Shown: in pieces, positions 34,821 through 47,143 of the stretch | How the letters are laid out: each line of letters begins with the position of its first letter | Position numbering within the stretch: position 1 is the stretch's first letter | DNA from: Symsagittifera roscoffensis | Taxonomy: Eukaryota; Xenacoelomorpha; Acoela; Convolutidae | Length of the DNA: 64,000 nt | Direction: 5' to 3' | NCBI RefSeq assembly: GCF_963678635.1 | Contig: NC_087063.1 | Location: forward strand, 25,178,701 to 25,242,700 | Notes under the pieces: generated by a model | The model's input: only the letters and a program-made list of their open reading frames with translations | Told to the model about the DNA's origin: nothing | Database searches by the model: none | Translations under genes and position numbers: made by a program

Positions 34821-34859
34821 TTTGACTGGTGTATATTACAAAACGCCACCGCCTTTCTT

Positions 34860-35501
34860 TTTTACCGCTGATTGCTTATCATATCTGAACATTGCTTGCG
34901 TTCTAGGGTGGAGATTCCATAAATTATCACTATCTTCTTTTTTAAGCCACGTTTCGTAAATTCCTATAATTGTATTTTCGCCCATATCATCAAGAAAATT
35001 TTTTCAATTGCATCCGTTTTCTAATAATACTTTGAAAATTCAAATGAACAAATTTAAGATTTGCACAATTTTTTGAGCAGATGCCGTAGGCTGTTTCAAT
35101 GGTTTCAATAGGACCAGGGTTTTTTTTTCAACAACCCCCTTTTGGGTTAGTAACAACGCAAAAAGGAAAAGATGAGTCAGTGTGGTAGCTCTCCGCTCAT
35201 TTATCCCACATTTCGATGTTAATATCTTTTGATGGCAGCTTAGATAGCCCCAGTAAACAATGGTTTTTTCTATATTTTCCATCTGAGCCTTGGAAATTAG
35301 AAAAACTGCACAAAACAACCAGAATTTAATATTCAGCATAATACATTAAATAGTCGCCAAAGTTTGCACCAAGAGAAAATGCGAAACTAGTATTTCCTAA
35401 AGAATTTTGCACCGTTTTGGAAAAATTGTATCATTTCTGCGGTTTTTGGATCTAAATTTGATGATTGTTGGGTTTGCTTCATTCTGGGGCGGGTTGTAAT
35501 C
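34860..35501 (-). pseudogene. LINE-B ORF2 N-terminal, broken
   Basis: Between ORF1 and the clear endonuclease. Frames here contain ...QKIVQILN... near 35,060 and MGENTIIGIYETWLKK near 34,985-34,930, the start of a CR1/Jockey endonuclease (the ETWL block). Several frame changes interrupt it. Confidence 0.6.
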
Positions 35502-36398
35502 TCACAACGTTGCATTAAAATCAGAACCTCTAAAAGAATCTCTAAAACTTTGCACCAAAATTTCAACACCCCCATCAGAAGGATGCAAACCATCCGAGCT
35601 AAGCGCATCGGTATTTTGACTAAAATTTTTGTTTATGTCTGAAATATACAATTTTACTTCGCCCAAGTCCTTTACATTCCGTACTAAATTAAGAATTTGC
35701 TTGTTTAGCTTCTGTACATTTGGATTAAAATCTTTTCTAAAAGCGCCTAAGGGAGTTACAGTACATAGTGAAATTGTTTCTGGGGAGAATTTATGATTTA
35801 CGAGATAAATTAGTTTTTCTAAGCTACTCACGGCTTCCTTCGCGTCGAAATCATTTGAGAGGCAGTCATTTATTCCAATTAGCGTAGTTACATGTTTAAA
35901 AGGTCGCGATTTACTATTTCTCCCGCGTTCCAGCAATGCAGAAATTCCTCTCGCCAGCACATTTTCCGATATTTTTTCCCCATTGATTCTGTTAACAATT
36001 GAGTCTCCCAGTAATAGGCCAGAATATTCTCCTTCTCGTGGTAAAAATAAATGTTTTCGTTGTTGGTCGAATTTTTCTTCTTGAATATTGGTTGCTTGTA
36101 TTTTGATTTCTTGGTTATTCTTGCTTTCTTGGTTATTTTCGCTTCGTTTGATCTGATTTCTGCTTCGAGTTTCAGTCTTGCTCCATTCATTTTCAAATTT
36201 GTTTTCTGCAATTTTCGAATTGCCCGTGTTTTTAAAATTTTCTAGATCAATAAATTTGTTTCCTTTTTCTTCATCTTTTGTTGATACAGTTAAGTTTTCG
36301 ATAATTCGTTTAAAATAAGTAACATTTTCGATCAAGTATTTATACAGCTCGTATTTCAATTCGTCGTTCAAATTTCGGAAAGTTTCGAGGTCAAACAT
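35502..36398 (-). CDS. LINE-B ORF1 with SGNH hydrolase domain
   Basis: 298-codon open frame. Residues about 1-120 are charged and Asn/Lys/Glu-rich. Residues about 125-290 are an SGNH/GDSL-type hydrolase: LLLGDSIVNRING (Ser block), LARGIS (Gly block), TLIGINDC (Asn block) and DGLHPSDGG (Asp-His block), so all four catalytic blocks are visible. ORF1 proteins with such an esterase are known from CR1-type LINEs, where they are thought to act with lipids or membranes. The frame looks undamaged although the element as a whole is dead. Confidence 0.85.
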   Translation of the reverse strand: MFDLETFRNLNDELKYELYKYLIENVTYFKRIIENLTVSTKDEEKGNKFIDLENFKNTGNSKIAENKFENEWSKTETRSRNQIKRSENNQESKNNQEIKIQATNIQEEKFDQQRKHLFLPREGEYSGLLLGDSIVNRINGEKISENVLARGISALLERGRNSKSRPFKHVTTLIGINDCLSNDFDAKEAVSSLEKLIYLVNHKFSPETISLCTVTPLGAFRKDFNPNVQKLNKQILNLVRNVKDLGEVKLYISDINKNFSQNTDALSSDGLHPSDGGVEILVQSFRDSFRGSDFNATL

Positions 36399-36471
36399 GT
36401 TGGCGATTAAAAGCGAAATTAAAAATAAGACATCAAAATGAACCGAATGATCGCTAGAAATTTAAATTGGT

Positions 36472-36900
36472 TGTGAAATTAAAATACAAAACAAAGAACA
36501 AGCTAAAAAACTGACGGACTGGTTTTACAAATCGAGAATGGATGGCTTTAAAACGTGGGAAGGTGTAGAAATCTCGTTTCACATACCTTCACTACATGAA
36601 TGTCAAAAATGCAAGATGTCTGGACGACAAAAAAAGGTCATCACGATGATTGGTGCAACATAGGAAACCAAAAAACCAATAATCCAAATAATCAGTACCC
36701 ACAAAAACCAAGCTCCAATAATGCCAGCGACGAGAAAAACGATGACGAAACAACGAGCGATAAGTTTTATAATGACAGCGAAAATGTCGAAGGAAAGAAT
36801 GTCGAAACAACACCGCCATCTAGAGTTTTGATTAAGGAATCTAAAACAAACAGTGCAGCAACTCCAAGCAAATAAAAACAAAAGGATGAGGTTCTCGAAA
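36472..36900 (+). pseudogene. LINE-A ORF1, C-terminal zinc-knuckle part
   Basis: Immediately right of LINE-B. The frame opens ...KLTDWFYKSRMDGFKTW, then a HIPSLHECQKCKMSG stretch whose C-X2-C and following His/Cys residues form a CCHC-type knuckle typical of LINE ORF1 proteins. Beyond it the frame breaks and an Asn/Lys/Ser-rich tail follows. It belongs to the same ORF1 as 20,064-20,753. Confidence 0.65.
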
Positions 36901-37099
36901 ATCAGGTTGTAGATTTTCATTCTTACTCTGCAAGAGAAAAAAAAACAATTTAAATATCGAAAATCACAAACGGAAACGTTCCTCTGACGGAAGAATGCTT
37001 AGAAAAAGAGAGCGTGAAATTTCAGCATTCTCTTGGTCAGTTTTAACACGGAAGAAAGGGCCGAAAATGAAACCTGAAAATTACGGAGAAGTTTTGGTT

Positions 37100-37759
37100 G
37101 GAGGGAAGTTTTAACAAAATTTCTAAATACGAAAAACCAGATACTTTTTTTTATGTTAATATTTTTAGCATAGGAAATCCAGCTAAATTACACTCACTTA
37201 TCAAAAAAACGCCAAGTATTAAAAAAATTGCCCAGTTTCATTATGTGCATTCAGGAAGCAAAAATATCAAACCTTACATATATACATTTGAGTTTACTGA
37301 ATAAATATAATGTTTTATTCGATTTCATACCGGGCTCAAATAATTCTGGTGGTTTCTTAACGTTATGGTCATCAAACTTGAGTCCTGCAAAAAAAATGCT
37401 TCAAGTACAGGTTTTCAATTGTTGAAATTTGTCAAACTTGATTGGTTTGTTATCAACGTTTATGCGAACCCAAATTCCTTCCAAGCAACTTTGAAAATTA
37501 TCATGACGGGTGATTTTAATGCGCTGAGTTATGACAATATTGGCAGTTCTTCAATACTTAAGTTAAATGATGCACGTATCAAACGATTTGCCCAAATCAA
37601 AAAACAAATTCTTGGTTGTTTTGGTTTTAATGATTTCGCACTCAAAAATGGTTTTTGTGATTATACACATTATGACAAACAACATAAAATTTTTGCGCAC
37701 ATAGATTATGCTTTTATGAATTTCGAAATAGATTATGATTCTATTCAAAGCACTCAAAT
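37100..37759 (+). pseudogene. LINE-A ORF2, APE-type endonuclease
   Basis: In broken frames the stretch carries the order of an apurinic-type LINE endonuclease: MCIQEAKI (catalytic Glu block) near 37,240, a GGFLTLW strand, MTGDFNA near 37,505 and HIDYAFMN near 37,700. The final SDH block lies on the far side of LTR-2 at 60,72x. This enzyme nicks target DNA to start reverse transcription. It has several frame changes. Confidence 0.8.
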
Positions 37760-38650
37760 TGTAACATTCGCCCAGTTACTACACAGTGACGGAGCGTAGA
37801 AAAAGTACCTATAGACGACTGGCCGGCGTCAGTTACCTAAATTCTACTCAATTTTCACCGTCTCGACCTAGCCAGTTGATTTTTTGGTCTGTTTCGGGCT
37901 AAGCAAAAAGTTATTACTTTCAGGCCATCAGTCAAACAACTTTTAATCAGCTTCCGTTTACATGCAAATACAACCACATAGCTGGATCTCGGAACCTAAG
38001 ACTACGTGATTGCTATTAAAAACACGGCTCGAATATACTACTTTACTATGTTCTATGTTATTGATGACAGTTCTATATTAAATCCGTTGGAGATGGATTG
38101 ACCCTTTTTTCTTTCTAGCTACTCATTTTCTAAAGTAACAAATAATACCGGTGTTATTTCAAGGGATTATGACATCAGACTAGCTAAAAAGTCAGTTTAT
38201 TACATATTTTCACCATATGATGTCTCTGGGGGGCCGACCCTCCCAATCCGTGCTTCTTCTGTAATAATGTCGTTATTACTCCCAATTCGTGGCACAAGAG
38301 GGTACTGCTCTTTCCTACTTCCCCACTGAAGCCTCCTTTCAGTCTTTTGTCTCCAGTTGTTTGTCTTATCGTGCGCGATTGTCCCGATAAGAGGCTTCGT
38401 GTTTTCATCTATATTTCCGACCTATGTCTCTCACTACATTGGTTGTTGTTGTGTTTTTTGTCACTTTTCAGCCAAAAATGGCCATTTCCCGTATTTCTCA
38501 GAAATAGACTGTCTGCAATCAAATTTTCGAAAATTAAAAATTCCACAAAATTCTAGCCTCTCTTCATCACTACATGATCACTAAGGCCTCTAAGGTCTTT
38601 TTTGTGCTGCGACATAAGGTTCCGCTGGTCCAACCCAGGGGAATGGCACA
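37760..38650 (-). repeat. LTR-2 3' LTR
   Basis: 891 bp. On the plus strand it reads TGTAACATTCGCCC...GGAATGGCACA, the reverse of the LTR-1 LTRs. It is preceded in coding sense by GTCCGGCGAGTA, matching the LTR-1 junction. Confidence 0.9.
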
Positions 38651-39187
38651 TACTCGCCGGACAGTCCCCTTCAATGTCCACATTGATCGCATAACGCCGG
38701 TTTATCGTCAAGTAGTTTTTCAGTTCTCTATAATCAACCATAAAAATCGCATTAGAAAATGTAGTTTATTTAGTCCACCTCAACTCACTGCGTGTCATAA
38801 ATGACATCGTACTACATTTCACTGCCTTTCAACATTTTCACAAAATTTGCACTATGAGGAGTGTCCTAGATAAAATTTCTTTTCTGACTACTTACGTCAT
38901 CTCGTCAGAAAATTTCTTCTTGCTCTTGCTAATCATAAATTTGGGACGTGGCACGGCCACGCACCCGTTAAAATTAACTTAATGTCACTCACCAAGTATA
39001 ATCAGTTATTTATCCTGTTGTCCTCAATGTTAAAACCAAGGATCTCTGTGGCTAGGAAGGTAATGAGGTACTCACCCTCTTCGATCGAGTGTACCCAAAC
39101 CTTACCAGGTCGCCACACAGTGAACACGTGTCTTACACAGGTTGAAATTTTCAGTCGGATTTAAATAGGTAAATATACTCACCTATG

Positions 39188-39224
<37 letters not shown>

Positions 39225-39456
39225 AATAGCATCATCTAAAATTTTTCATTGTTATTCAACAATTCATTACAATTTCACAACTCTCAACTGTTTCTAACAA
39301 TATCAAGGTCTGCTTTTAATTCAGCCCTCACAAAAAAGTTGAAAAGTTTCAATACTCAATCTTAGTTGAGTGGTATCAGTTTTAACGCACAAAAGCAATT
39401 AAATTTTTCTCCTTCTCTCTTCAGTCTCACTTACATCTCGTGTCACATTTTTGTCT
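38651..39456 (-). other. LTR-2 3' untranslated region
   Basis: Counterpart of 29,746-30,493 in LTR-1 (GGTGAGT motifs and palindrome kept). It includes a pure TA microsatellite at 39,190-39,222 where LTR-1 has only TATGTATGTATA, a later expansion. Confidence 0.65.
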
Positions 39457-42400
39457 TCACTCCATTGCTTCGTGTCCTTGTTCTTCTGTCTCGCTGTCTT
39501 CTAGGACTTTTTCCAGCATGTCCACGGAGTTGCGGGCCGTGCCCCAACTCTCCTGCTCTAACAGCATCGTTTTGCAACAAGGTAGTAGGTCTACATTCAG
39601 CTTTTGCTCCCGGTTCCTGCAAAAGCTGTTGTGCAGACACAGGCTCACATTCCGTTCTAGGTCAGCTTGTAAAACTTCTCTTTTTTCGGCTTCAGTAGCA
39701 CAAGGCGCTCCAGCTACTCGCTTCACCGCCGTGGTAACAGCGTTTCTGTGCGTTAGGAATGCTCTCCTATAGGCTCACGGTCCTATATCTAGCTGGAAGG
39801 ATTGATAGGCTTCGGTGTTCTTGGATATGACGCTTCGCGCGTTTATACATCCATGACGTCATCACTGCACATCAACCTTTGTCTCGCTCATATCCTCTCA
39901 ATGGCTTTTGGTATCCTCAGAACCTTGCAGGTGGTTCTGAAAAAATCTAAGTTGTTGTTCAACTTCACGTTACTTAGTTGCTCGAGTGTCGGCACAGCCG
40001 TCTCCTGCTCGATAGTGCCCGCATTAGCTTCTAACTATCTCTCACCGCCAGCATGGCACTAACCACCACCATTGACACTGGTCGATTTTGGTCGGGCAAC
40101 CCCGTGGAGTACCTCTCCTCCACGTCCCACACTAACACCAGATTCCCTCGTTTGGGGTACCATAACGTCTGCGCCAGGCAGTGACAAGGATACTCAAGAT
40201 TTTCCTTCGGGCCCGGTACCCTGAAGCTCCCAGCAACGGTTCCATTTCTGTCATGATCCTATGTACGTCGTCTTTCTCATCAATGGTGGAGAATTCTGTG
40301 TGTAACACTCCACTCGCCTTCTTTCTCTGGAATTCACTCACGTTACCCGCACTCAACCTCATGAAATCTTCACCCACTATGTCCTGCAACTCGCCTTAAG
40401 ATCTCTTCGGGACGGCCCGAGTGATCTTCGTCAGTAAATCATACGACCTTTCTGACATTCTGGCCAATCTCACGCACTTTGGCACAGAGAAGAGTTGGTC
40501 GACCAAGACGTGCTGCGTCCTCGCGTCCATTACCACCATGTGGGTAGAATACCTACTATTGCAATATGGTGCGGAGCTCGAGCCCACCAGATATTTCAAA
40601 CCAGTAGATCTATGATAGGCCTCACTGTCTTTCAAATTCATCTCGTTCTCTAGAGCCTCTCGCCAACCTCCAATCTTCTGTTCAGTCTCCAATGCTCCAG
40701 GGAACACTTCCACACTTAAGGACGTGACCAGCCCATGGGCACGCTCCAGGCGTTCTAGTGGTTCAATCGAGCTCGTCATACCGTGAAATCCCAAGGCAGT
40801 GATCAAATTCACCTCCGAGGCAGTCTGCAATCAACTCATCTCACTTTTTTCCGAGATGCTCAACCTTCCATACAACTGAGCTAGTTGGCAATGTTGCTCA
40901 CTCAGCGTGTTCAGACAAAGGCCCGTGCCACACACGTGTCCTTCCATTCCACAACTGGAAGCTAGACAGGTGCCCTGTCTCAACCAATAACTCGAAGAAC
41001 TTCCCTCGGAGGGTTCCGTAGATGGTCTGCCATTCTGCTTCGTTAATTTCAGGGCCAGCAGATGATTTATCATGGCCAAATCATGTTGACTCGCGTCATC
41101 ATCCAAATCCAACACGATATCTGCCGTCATATCCCAGATTAAACCGGCATTCGGGTGTGGACACCATGAAGGCTTTATGAGCTCCCACATGGTTACTAAG
41201 CTGGTCTTCAAGGGACCGTCCCATGAACTACATTCAAAGCTCATTTGCCATTTTAGCTAAGGAACTGAGCGTTCGACCAATCTTTCCTCCAAAATAATTC
41301 CCAGCTTGGGTTGCTCCACCATCAGCATGCCAGTTTCCTTGACTCACTCGACCCAGAAATCAAGTATCATGACCTGCTCCTAATCAAAATATGGCTCCCT
41401 GGCTTCCTCGTCCACAAAGGGATTGTACGCCATCCCTGGTATGTCTGACACATATTGGAATGATTTCAGCTTTCCCAGGGTTGCATAATCTTTCTGTTCC
41501 CTGACTGCTTCAATTGATTCACGGCTTACTTTCAACTCTTTGTTGGCGTAGCTTCTCACATCCTCCAGCCTGCGATAGCTTTCTATATCATTGATCCTCC
41601 TACTCGGTATGAGCAGCGGCATGTCCTGATATAGCTCCAGGAGAGCCCTTAGGAATTTTTGTTCTCGATTAACTCCCCCTTGCCGAATGCATGGTATTGT
41701 CGAAGTATCTATGGAGGGCCGCCCTCTAAGCGATTTCTAACAATTTCTCCAGCTCGATCTCATTTGCCTCTGAGGACATCACGGTTCCGTATTCCTTCTG
41801 ATTCAGATTAGAGTCCTCCGTCAGTTCCTGTAAAAACTCCTGCATGGCGTGCTTTTCACTACAGGCCATCAAGTACCCTCTCGCTGAATTTCTCGCCTTG
41901 AGCATCTCCACATAATCACCGGCGGGATCCCCCGTGTGGACTGAGTCGAGTATTGTAATCCGACTGCACTCAACCACGCCGAGTTTTCCCTCCAGTTTCA
42001 TCCGGGCCATGTTCGTCCGCGAGGGTATGCAGTCACCGAGCCCTGCAGATCCACACTGACTGATGACCTCCATTTTAAGCTTTGTATCCGCCAATGTCCG
42101 TGGATTTTTCTTCGACCTCGTGGCTGTTGAGGTCAAGCCTGTCAAAAGCATAGGGGGTATTAAGTTTTCTTTCTCTCCCCCGGCCAACGCTGCACCATCT
42201 CCCTGTCCACTCTCATTTGGGCGAGCTACTTTTGCCAACGAGGCCACTACTGCGTTCGCCTTTGACTTCACTACTTACTGATTCACTATTTTGCTTCCTG
42301 TTCTCCCCTTCAATCTCTTCAGCCCTTTCTTGGCTCGCCTGACGGCTAATTTTCTCATAACCTTACTTTCATCACTATTGTCCGCCGAAACTGACTCGGT

Positions 42401-44150
42401 CAGAACGTCTGACTATGTGGAGATCATTAGTTTCCTAGAACATCGCACATGATGGGTTGGTTCAACCCCACCTTCATTACGGACTGCGTCCCAAATCTGC
42501 GTATCACGTCCCATGTCCTCTCCATGAAGGTTACTCGGTTCCACGTCACTCCAGCCTTCCTTTCAAGTTCGCTCTGGAATTTTTCCCATTCCTCTTCAGG
42601 CAATGTGCCCAGGAAGGGTACCCTCCTTGTCTCGTCGATTCTTCTCCTCCTGGGTGACTCAAGGAGCAGTTTCTGCGTATCCCTACTCCTGTATTCCACT
42701 GCCAGGCCTATCGGATCCACTGGGGACACACTGGCTGGCGCCTCCCTAGTAGGAGACATGAAAGACGATGGTGTCATCAACAATAGATGTCCATCGACGT
42801 CCCCGTCATCGTCGTCTTCACTGAATCGATATTCCAGCAAGTCCCTCTCTAACGCACCTAAGTCTAATCAACTTGACTTGTCTTTCTTTCCGTCCATAGG
42901 GTCGTCATCCTGGTCCATCTGATCATCGTCGTTAGTGTCTGGTCTCGGGACAGGTCCCAAAGGGCCTTGGCGCATGTCCATGCCCGAGTCTGGCCGCGCC
43001 GGTACGGTCAGGTCCCCCGCGTGGTAGAACAACTCGTCGTTCACCAGGAAATCCACCGACTCGTCGTCATGTGGCGCCAGCTCGTCGACCGTTATGTCTG
43101 TGCCTCCCCTAAGTTCCTTTGGCACCTCTAACAACACCACCTTTATTTCTCCTGGCCACTTCAATAGTGACAAATCATCGGCTGGCGTGTATACATTACT
43201 CAACATGTCGGAGGAAACGTCGGGTTTTCTCGAGGGTGGCGCTTTAGTCTTCTTTCGGCTCCATGCATCAGGGAAACTGAAGTCAAATGTGTGCATCGCT
43301 GCCACATTCCAACTGATGAAGCGCGGCTCCATCCCATCACTCCATTTCTGCATTCTCTTTTCCGCATCACGGGTGGCTCCAATACGAGGGCAATAACAGG
43401 AGACGTGACTCCCAGCAGCATCCTCCTTATGGGCGGGTATTGAGGACATTGACTCGGCAGTGGCCTAGATCCAGCCAGCCATGCACCCTGGTTTTCCTTG
43501 ACGTGTGCATAGGCCTCAGCCCAAGCCGGGACCCACATCGCCTCTTCCGTGTCTTTCAACACTGGTCTCAAATTCCAGAGCTTGGGGTTAAACTGGATAT
43601 GAGAATCGTCTACATCGCCAATACGGCACTTAAAACTGTTGTTAAATTCCATCAATATCCATCCTAGCTCCGCTATTCTCCCGAACAATCGATCGTCACT
43701 GGCCAATCCTCCCAGTTCCTTCTGTTCCACCCAATTTAACACGGAACAGTCTACCACTGAGACTGAATTGACGTACATCACCGAGTTCCTGTACACTTTC
43801 ACTTGTACGTCTTGAAACGCATATTACATCACCGTTCCGTACACCACCCTGACGAACTCCCTTATTTCATGGACTAGAACCAGCGGATCGATCCGCATCA
43901 TTATAGCCAGATCCGTTAGCAAAGGCATGCCACAATACTGTTTACACTCATTCACTCCCGTTACTGCCTTCTCCTCTCCTGTGACACTCCTGTTCTGTTG
44001 TAGGAGGTACTGGAGCAAGAATATCCTGCAATCCTTCATCTTCCGATTTGAAGCGGTTTCCAACTGCGGGTTGAATTCTCGACTCGCTCCCTGCAGCTGT
44101 TCGGGGTAACGCAAAAGCTCGAACAAATCGCCCAACCGACCATATGTCAT
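39457..44150 (-). pseudogene. LTR-2 copy of the large unknown accessory region
   Basis: Fragments across this stretch match the LTR-1 frames 24,981-29,745 closely and in the same order (for example PSWCPHPNAGLIWDMTAD near 41,150 and the QESWGTARNS segment near 39,540). Heavily broken. The order relative to LTR-1 shows that the acidic and large proteins lie at the 3' end of the element. Confidence 0.75.
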
Positions 44151-44419
44151 CGCGGTTAGGGTAAGGAGTCCATCCAGTCTCAGGTCCGCCTACGCTTGGA
44201 TGAAGAGATTCGCAGGTCCCTTCACAAAGTTCTCATGACCAAATATCACATACAGTGCCAATACCAGACCAATTAACAGTTTTCGGATGTCCTTGACGAA
44301 GCTCGCGATTAGATTCCTGGAAGCCCTGGGGTAACACGTAGACAGGAAGGATGGCGTCCATCCCACTCCCATTCCTCCCATGATGGCATCAGATCTCTCA
44401 TTTTGTGCTTTCGTGGCCT

Positions 44420-45289
44420 TTATGCCTGGAATCTATCTAGCGACATCGTGTTCACGTCTTGCATCAATTTCAGTATCATGCCTCCGGCTAGCTCCCGTTC
44501 TTTAAACAAGTTCTTCAAGTATCCGTGTATCTCTTTGATCACAGCTGGAGCGTCTTCAAAAGCGTCTTCACCCAAGGCACACATTCTCGGTGATAAGTTG
44601 AGCCATGAATTGGTATGTGGCTTAGTCCTCAAGGCCAGTGCCATGAGGTCCTCTTCCGCTGATGTCAGATTTCTTCTGACCAACCTCCTCTGCGCGTTCC
44701 TAGCATAATCCACTTGTCTAAACCAGATGTCATTCGCCACCTGTTGCACCAACACGTGATCGACATCCATTCCTCTCAGTCTCAGTTTCAGTAACCTGGC
44801 AAAGTTGGACAGTTCCAACCCCAAGACTTCGTCCAGCACTACACGAATTGTGCTGCAATCGTTGAACCCCTGAATGGCATTCAAAATGTCAGTCCAGACA
44901 GCAGGGAACTCCGAACGAAGTGGATAATAGTTGTTGGGGTCAACGATCCTGTTCGGCGCGGGTATGATCACGTTCAACCGTCCTTCTGCTAATGTGGTAA
45001 CCATCGTGTATACAAATTGAAAAGGTTCTGGCAATTTGGCATATCCAGGTGATAACACAAAAATGATCTTCACCACGTTCCTAGTGAAGTGTCGCTGAAC
45101 TGATGATTCCACCTTAGTCATGGCCGAAAGTAACGTCATGATCGCCTCTTTCATGATCTCATTACTGGGAATCGATCCATCCGTCAGATGAGATAACAGA
45201 CCTCTACTCTGCAGATGGTCATTCGAGCCGGCGATTTTTATCACCTGTGGGTCCATGCTGACCGTTTTCACGCTTATCGTCTTGTCCAC
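44420..45289 (-). pseudogene. LTR-2 accessory frame of unknown family (289 codons)
   Basis: A long open stretch upstream (in coding sense) of the large accessory region. Mixed helical composition with no recognised domain, signal peptide or membrane segment. Its equivalent is not present in LTR-1 because that part is absent there. It may be part of one long accessory protein with its neighbours. Confidence 0.5.
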
Positions 45290-45583
45290 TGATTGTCCTC
45301 AGTCCAATTTAGGCGCTGTCAAGAAAATCACGTCAGGCCAAAAGATAGAACGAGGAGTATAGAGATAATGTGAACTGGCCACTATCAGGTATTTGGCAGC
45401 CATTATATCTAGGGGATCATAGGCAGCAAACAGGCTGTCACCCATTGGTGTCTTCAGTCCCGCGTACCTCTTATCGTCACCCTTCACCGAGTTCGCTCGG
45501 AATAGTCTCTCGAATACTCACCAGGCGCTTGGCCGGGTGGTTTGCAGAACTGCCGATACGTCTTATGATGCTTATTGTTGGGC

Positions 45584-46261
45584 TTATTCTCTGTCAGAAA
45601 TTTGCCCCTCCGGGAAGGCGGTGTCAACACCCGTAGGAGATCGGGTGTTCAGGGGTCCAAAGCTATTGTCCTGAGGTAATCCCTCTAGATCCACAAACCT
45701 GAGCGTGGTTGCGGAGCTAAGCTGCTCCTGCTCTACTAATAGCCAGTCCACGCCCGATATCCGATATAACCCCGACACTGTGGGACCCTCTCCACCCATC
45801 ATCTTCCTTGCATCCGCTCGACATGTTAACGTGTTCATGTTCAAGTTCGCCAACATGTCAGTTTTATATTGCCCCGAACCGCTGGGATCTGGAAGGCTCC
45901 AGAGCAGCACACTGTTTGGCTCAATTCCCTCCGCCGGCGATGCGCTCGTCGATGGGCTTCCTGCAGGAGCAGGAACCGTCGCGGGCGTGTTACTCGTCCT
46001 CGATACGGTTTGAGAGCTAGTCTGACTCTGATCAATTGGCCTCCCAAGTTGGCTCTCTAACGGTTGTCTTCTAGGGGGAGGAGCAGTCCCCAACCTTTCT
46101 CTCACATCTGAGCTTTGAGCAATGGGAGCGGTTCCACCCGTTTCCATTGCCAGGGGTCCGAGACGACTGGCGAGTGGTTCCGGCACCTTACCCCTCACTC
46201 TTCCTCCTCCCGTCGAACTGGTTCGTGCCAGTGAGTCGGTTGTCCTCAATTCTTGCTCCAT
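45584..46261 (-). pseudogene. LTR-2 accessory frame, Pro/Ser/Thr-rich
   Basis: 225 codons, with a low-complexity N-terminal half rich in Pro, Ser, Thr, Arg and Gln, probably disordered, then a more ordered part. It directly follows the SGNH hydrolase frame (46,291-46,830). No family recognised. Confidence 0.45.
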
Positions 46262-46290
46262 TTCTTCAATTTTTGTCTGAAACGCGTCGT

Positions 46291-46830
46291 TTATCCAACG
46301 CCTTCCTTGTGCTGTGTTGAAATGTATCCCAACCCTGGTGAGTGCAGATGGTCAGTCATCCGCAGTGTGTTCTCGAGATCTATGACTAGCAGCTCGCTAG
46401 GATTGCTCCTCGCCAGATTGCGGGTCATGTCATTCCAACGGGTCACATTACCAATCATGAAATCCGCCACTGGCGTGCCCACCTCCGGAGTTTGCGGGAT
46501 TGTGCTCAGCACCACGAGTCTAGGTCGGTACTTTTCCTTCAATTCATTCAAAAGGCAGACCAGCAGGGGCTCCGATCTGCCCTCTGGGGTAACAGGGGCT
46601 CTCGAAACATCATTAGTACCAAGCATTATCACCAATGTGTCCAGCTGATCCTCGCCCTGGAACTCCATCATTTTGATGAATTGAGCCACGGAGGCCCCTC
46701 CAAAAGGTAGATCAGTGGTCTGACCACTCACAAAGATCTCATTCAGATCCCTCACCAGACTATCTCCAACAACCAGATGACGACACCCTGGGGGAATTGT
46801 CTGGTTGCTGATGGCAGGGTTCCAGCTCAT
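46291..46830 (-). pseudogene. LTR-2 SGNH/GDSL-type hydrolase
   Basis: 179 codons with the four SGNH blocks: LVVGDSLVRDL (Ser), FGGASV (Gly), IMLGTNDVSRAP (Asn) and TDHLHSPGLGY (Asp/His). The family hydrolyses esters. Its position is 3' of integrase, outside the usual gypsy gene set. It is only distantly similar to the SGNH domain in LINE-B ORF1, so the two elements probably gained it separately. Confidence 0.78.
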
Positions 46831-47143
46831 GCCGTTCAGGCAGGCTCGAGGATGCTCAGCAGCTACTTTCAGGAATCAGTTGCGGACGGCCAAGTTCTTT
46901 TTGATGTCCACTACGCGAGATCTCAAAGCAGTCTCGCCACGTACGGGTCCCGTTGGCACTATGGCTCGTGACGTTCGTTCCGAGTTACTCAAGGACCGAT
47001 CAGGGCGTTGGAAAGGGACGACTCTACCCAGCGTCCGGCCACTGGTCCTGTTGATCTCGTTCATCGTCGCTCTGGATACCTGATTGAATGACTCCTGAAA
47101 ATGAGGAGCTAAATAGGTGTCCGAAGGATCCAGTATCGTGTTC

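Larger units (their letters stand above)
32342..34853 (-). repeat. 1.25-kb tandem duplication inside LINE-B ORF2
   Basis: 32,342-33,595 and 33,600-34,853 are near-identical direct copies spanning the endonuclease C-terminal half, the linker and the start of RT. The same landmark (start of the MSQLIRSKQ frame) recurs 1,257 bp apart. The junction at about 33,600 fuses the RT start (PHLTFV) to the endonuclease strand GGGVLLYIPV out of frame. A few substitutions separate the copies, so the duplication postdates insertion but is not brand new. Confidence 0.85.
20797..36464 (-). mobile_element. LINE-B: CR1/Jockey-like LINE with esterase ORF1
   Basis: A non-LTR retrotransposon on the minus strand inserted in LINE-A ORF1. 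It is flanked by ATTGGTT at 20,790-20,796 and 36,465-36,471, the likely target-site duplication. From its 5' end (right): short 5' UTR, ORF1 with an SGNH hydrolase domain (36,398-35,502), ORF2 with APE endonuclease (about 35,340-34,029), an internal 1.25-kb tandem duplication, RT (32,464-31,374), LTR-1 insertion, the end of ORF2 (21,555-21,060), and a 3' UTR with a (TTTTG)n-like stretch near 20,830-20,850. Without LTR-1 and the duplication it is about 4.6 kb. RT spelling (GVPQGTVLGPLLFNLYVN) fits the CR1/L2/Jockey group. Frame breaks and the duplication make it inactive. Confidence 0.85.
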
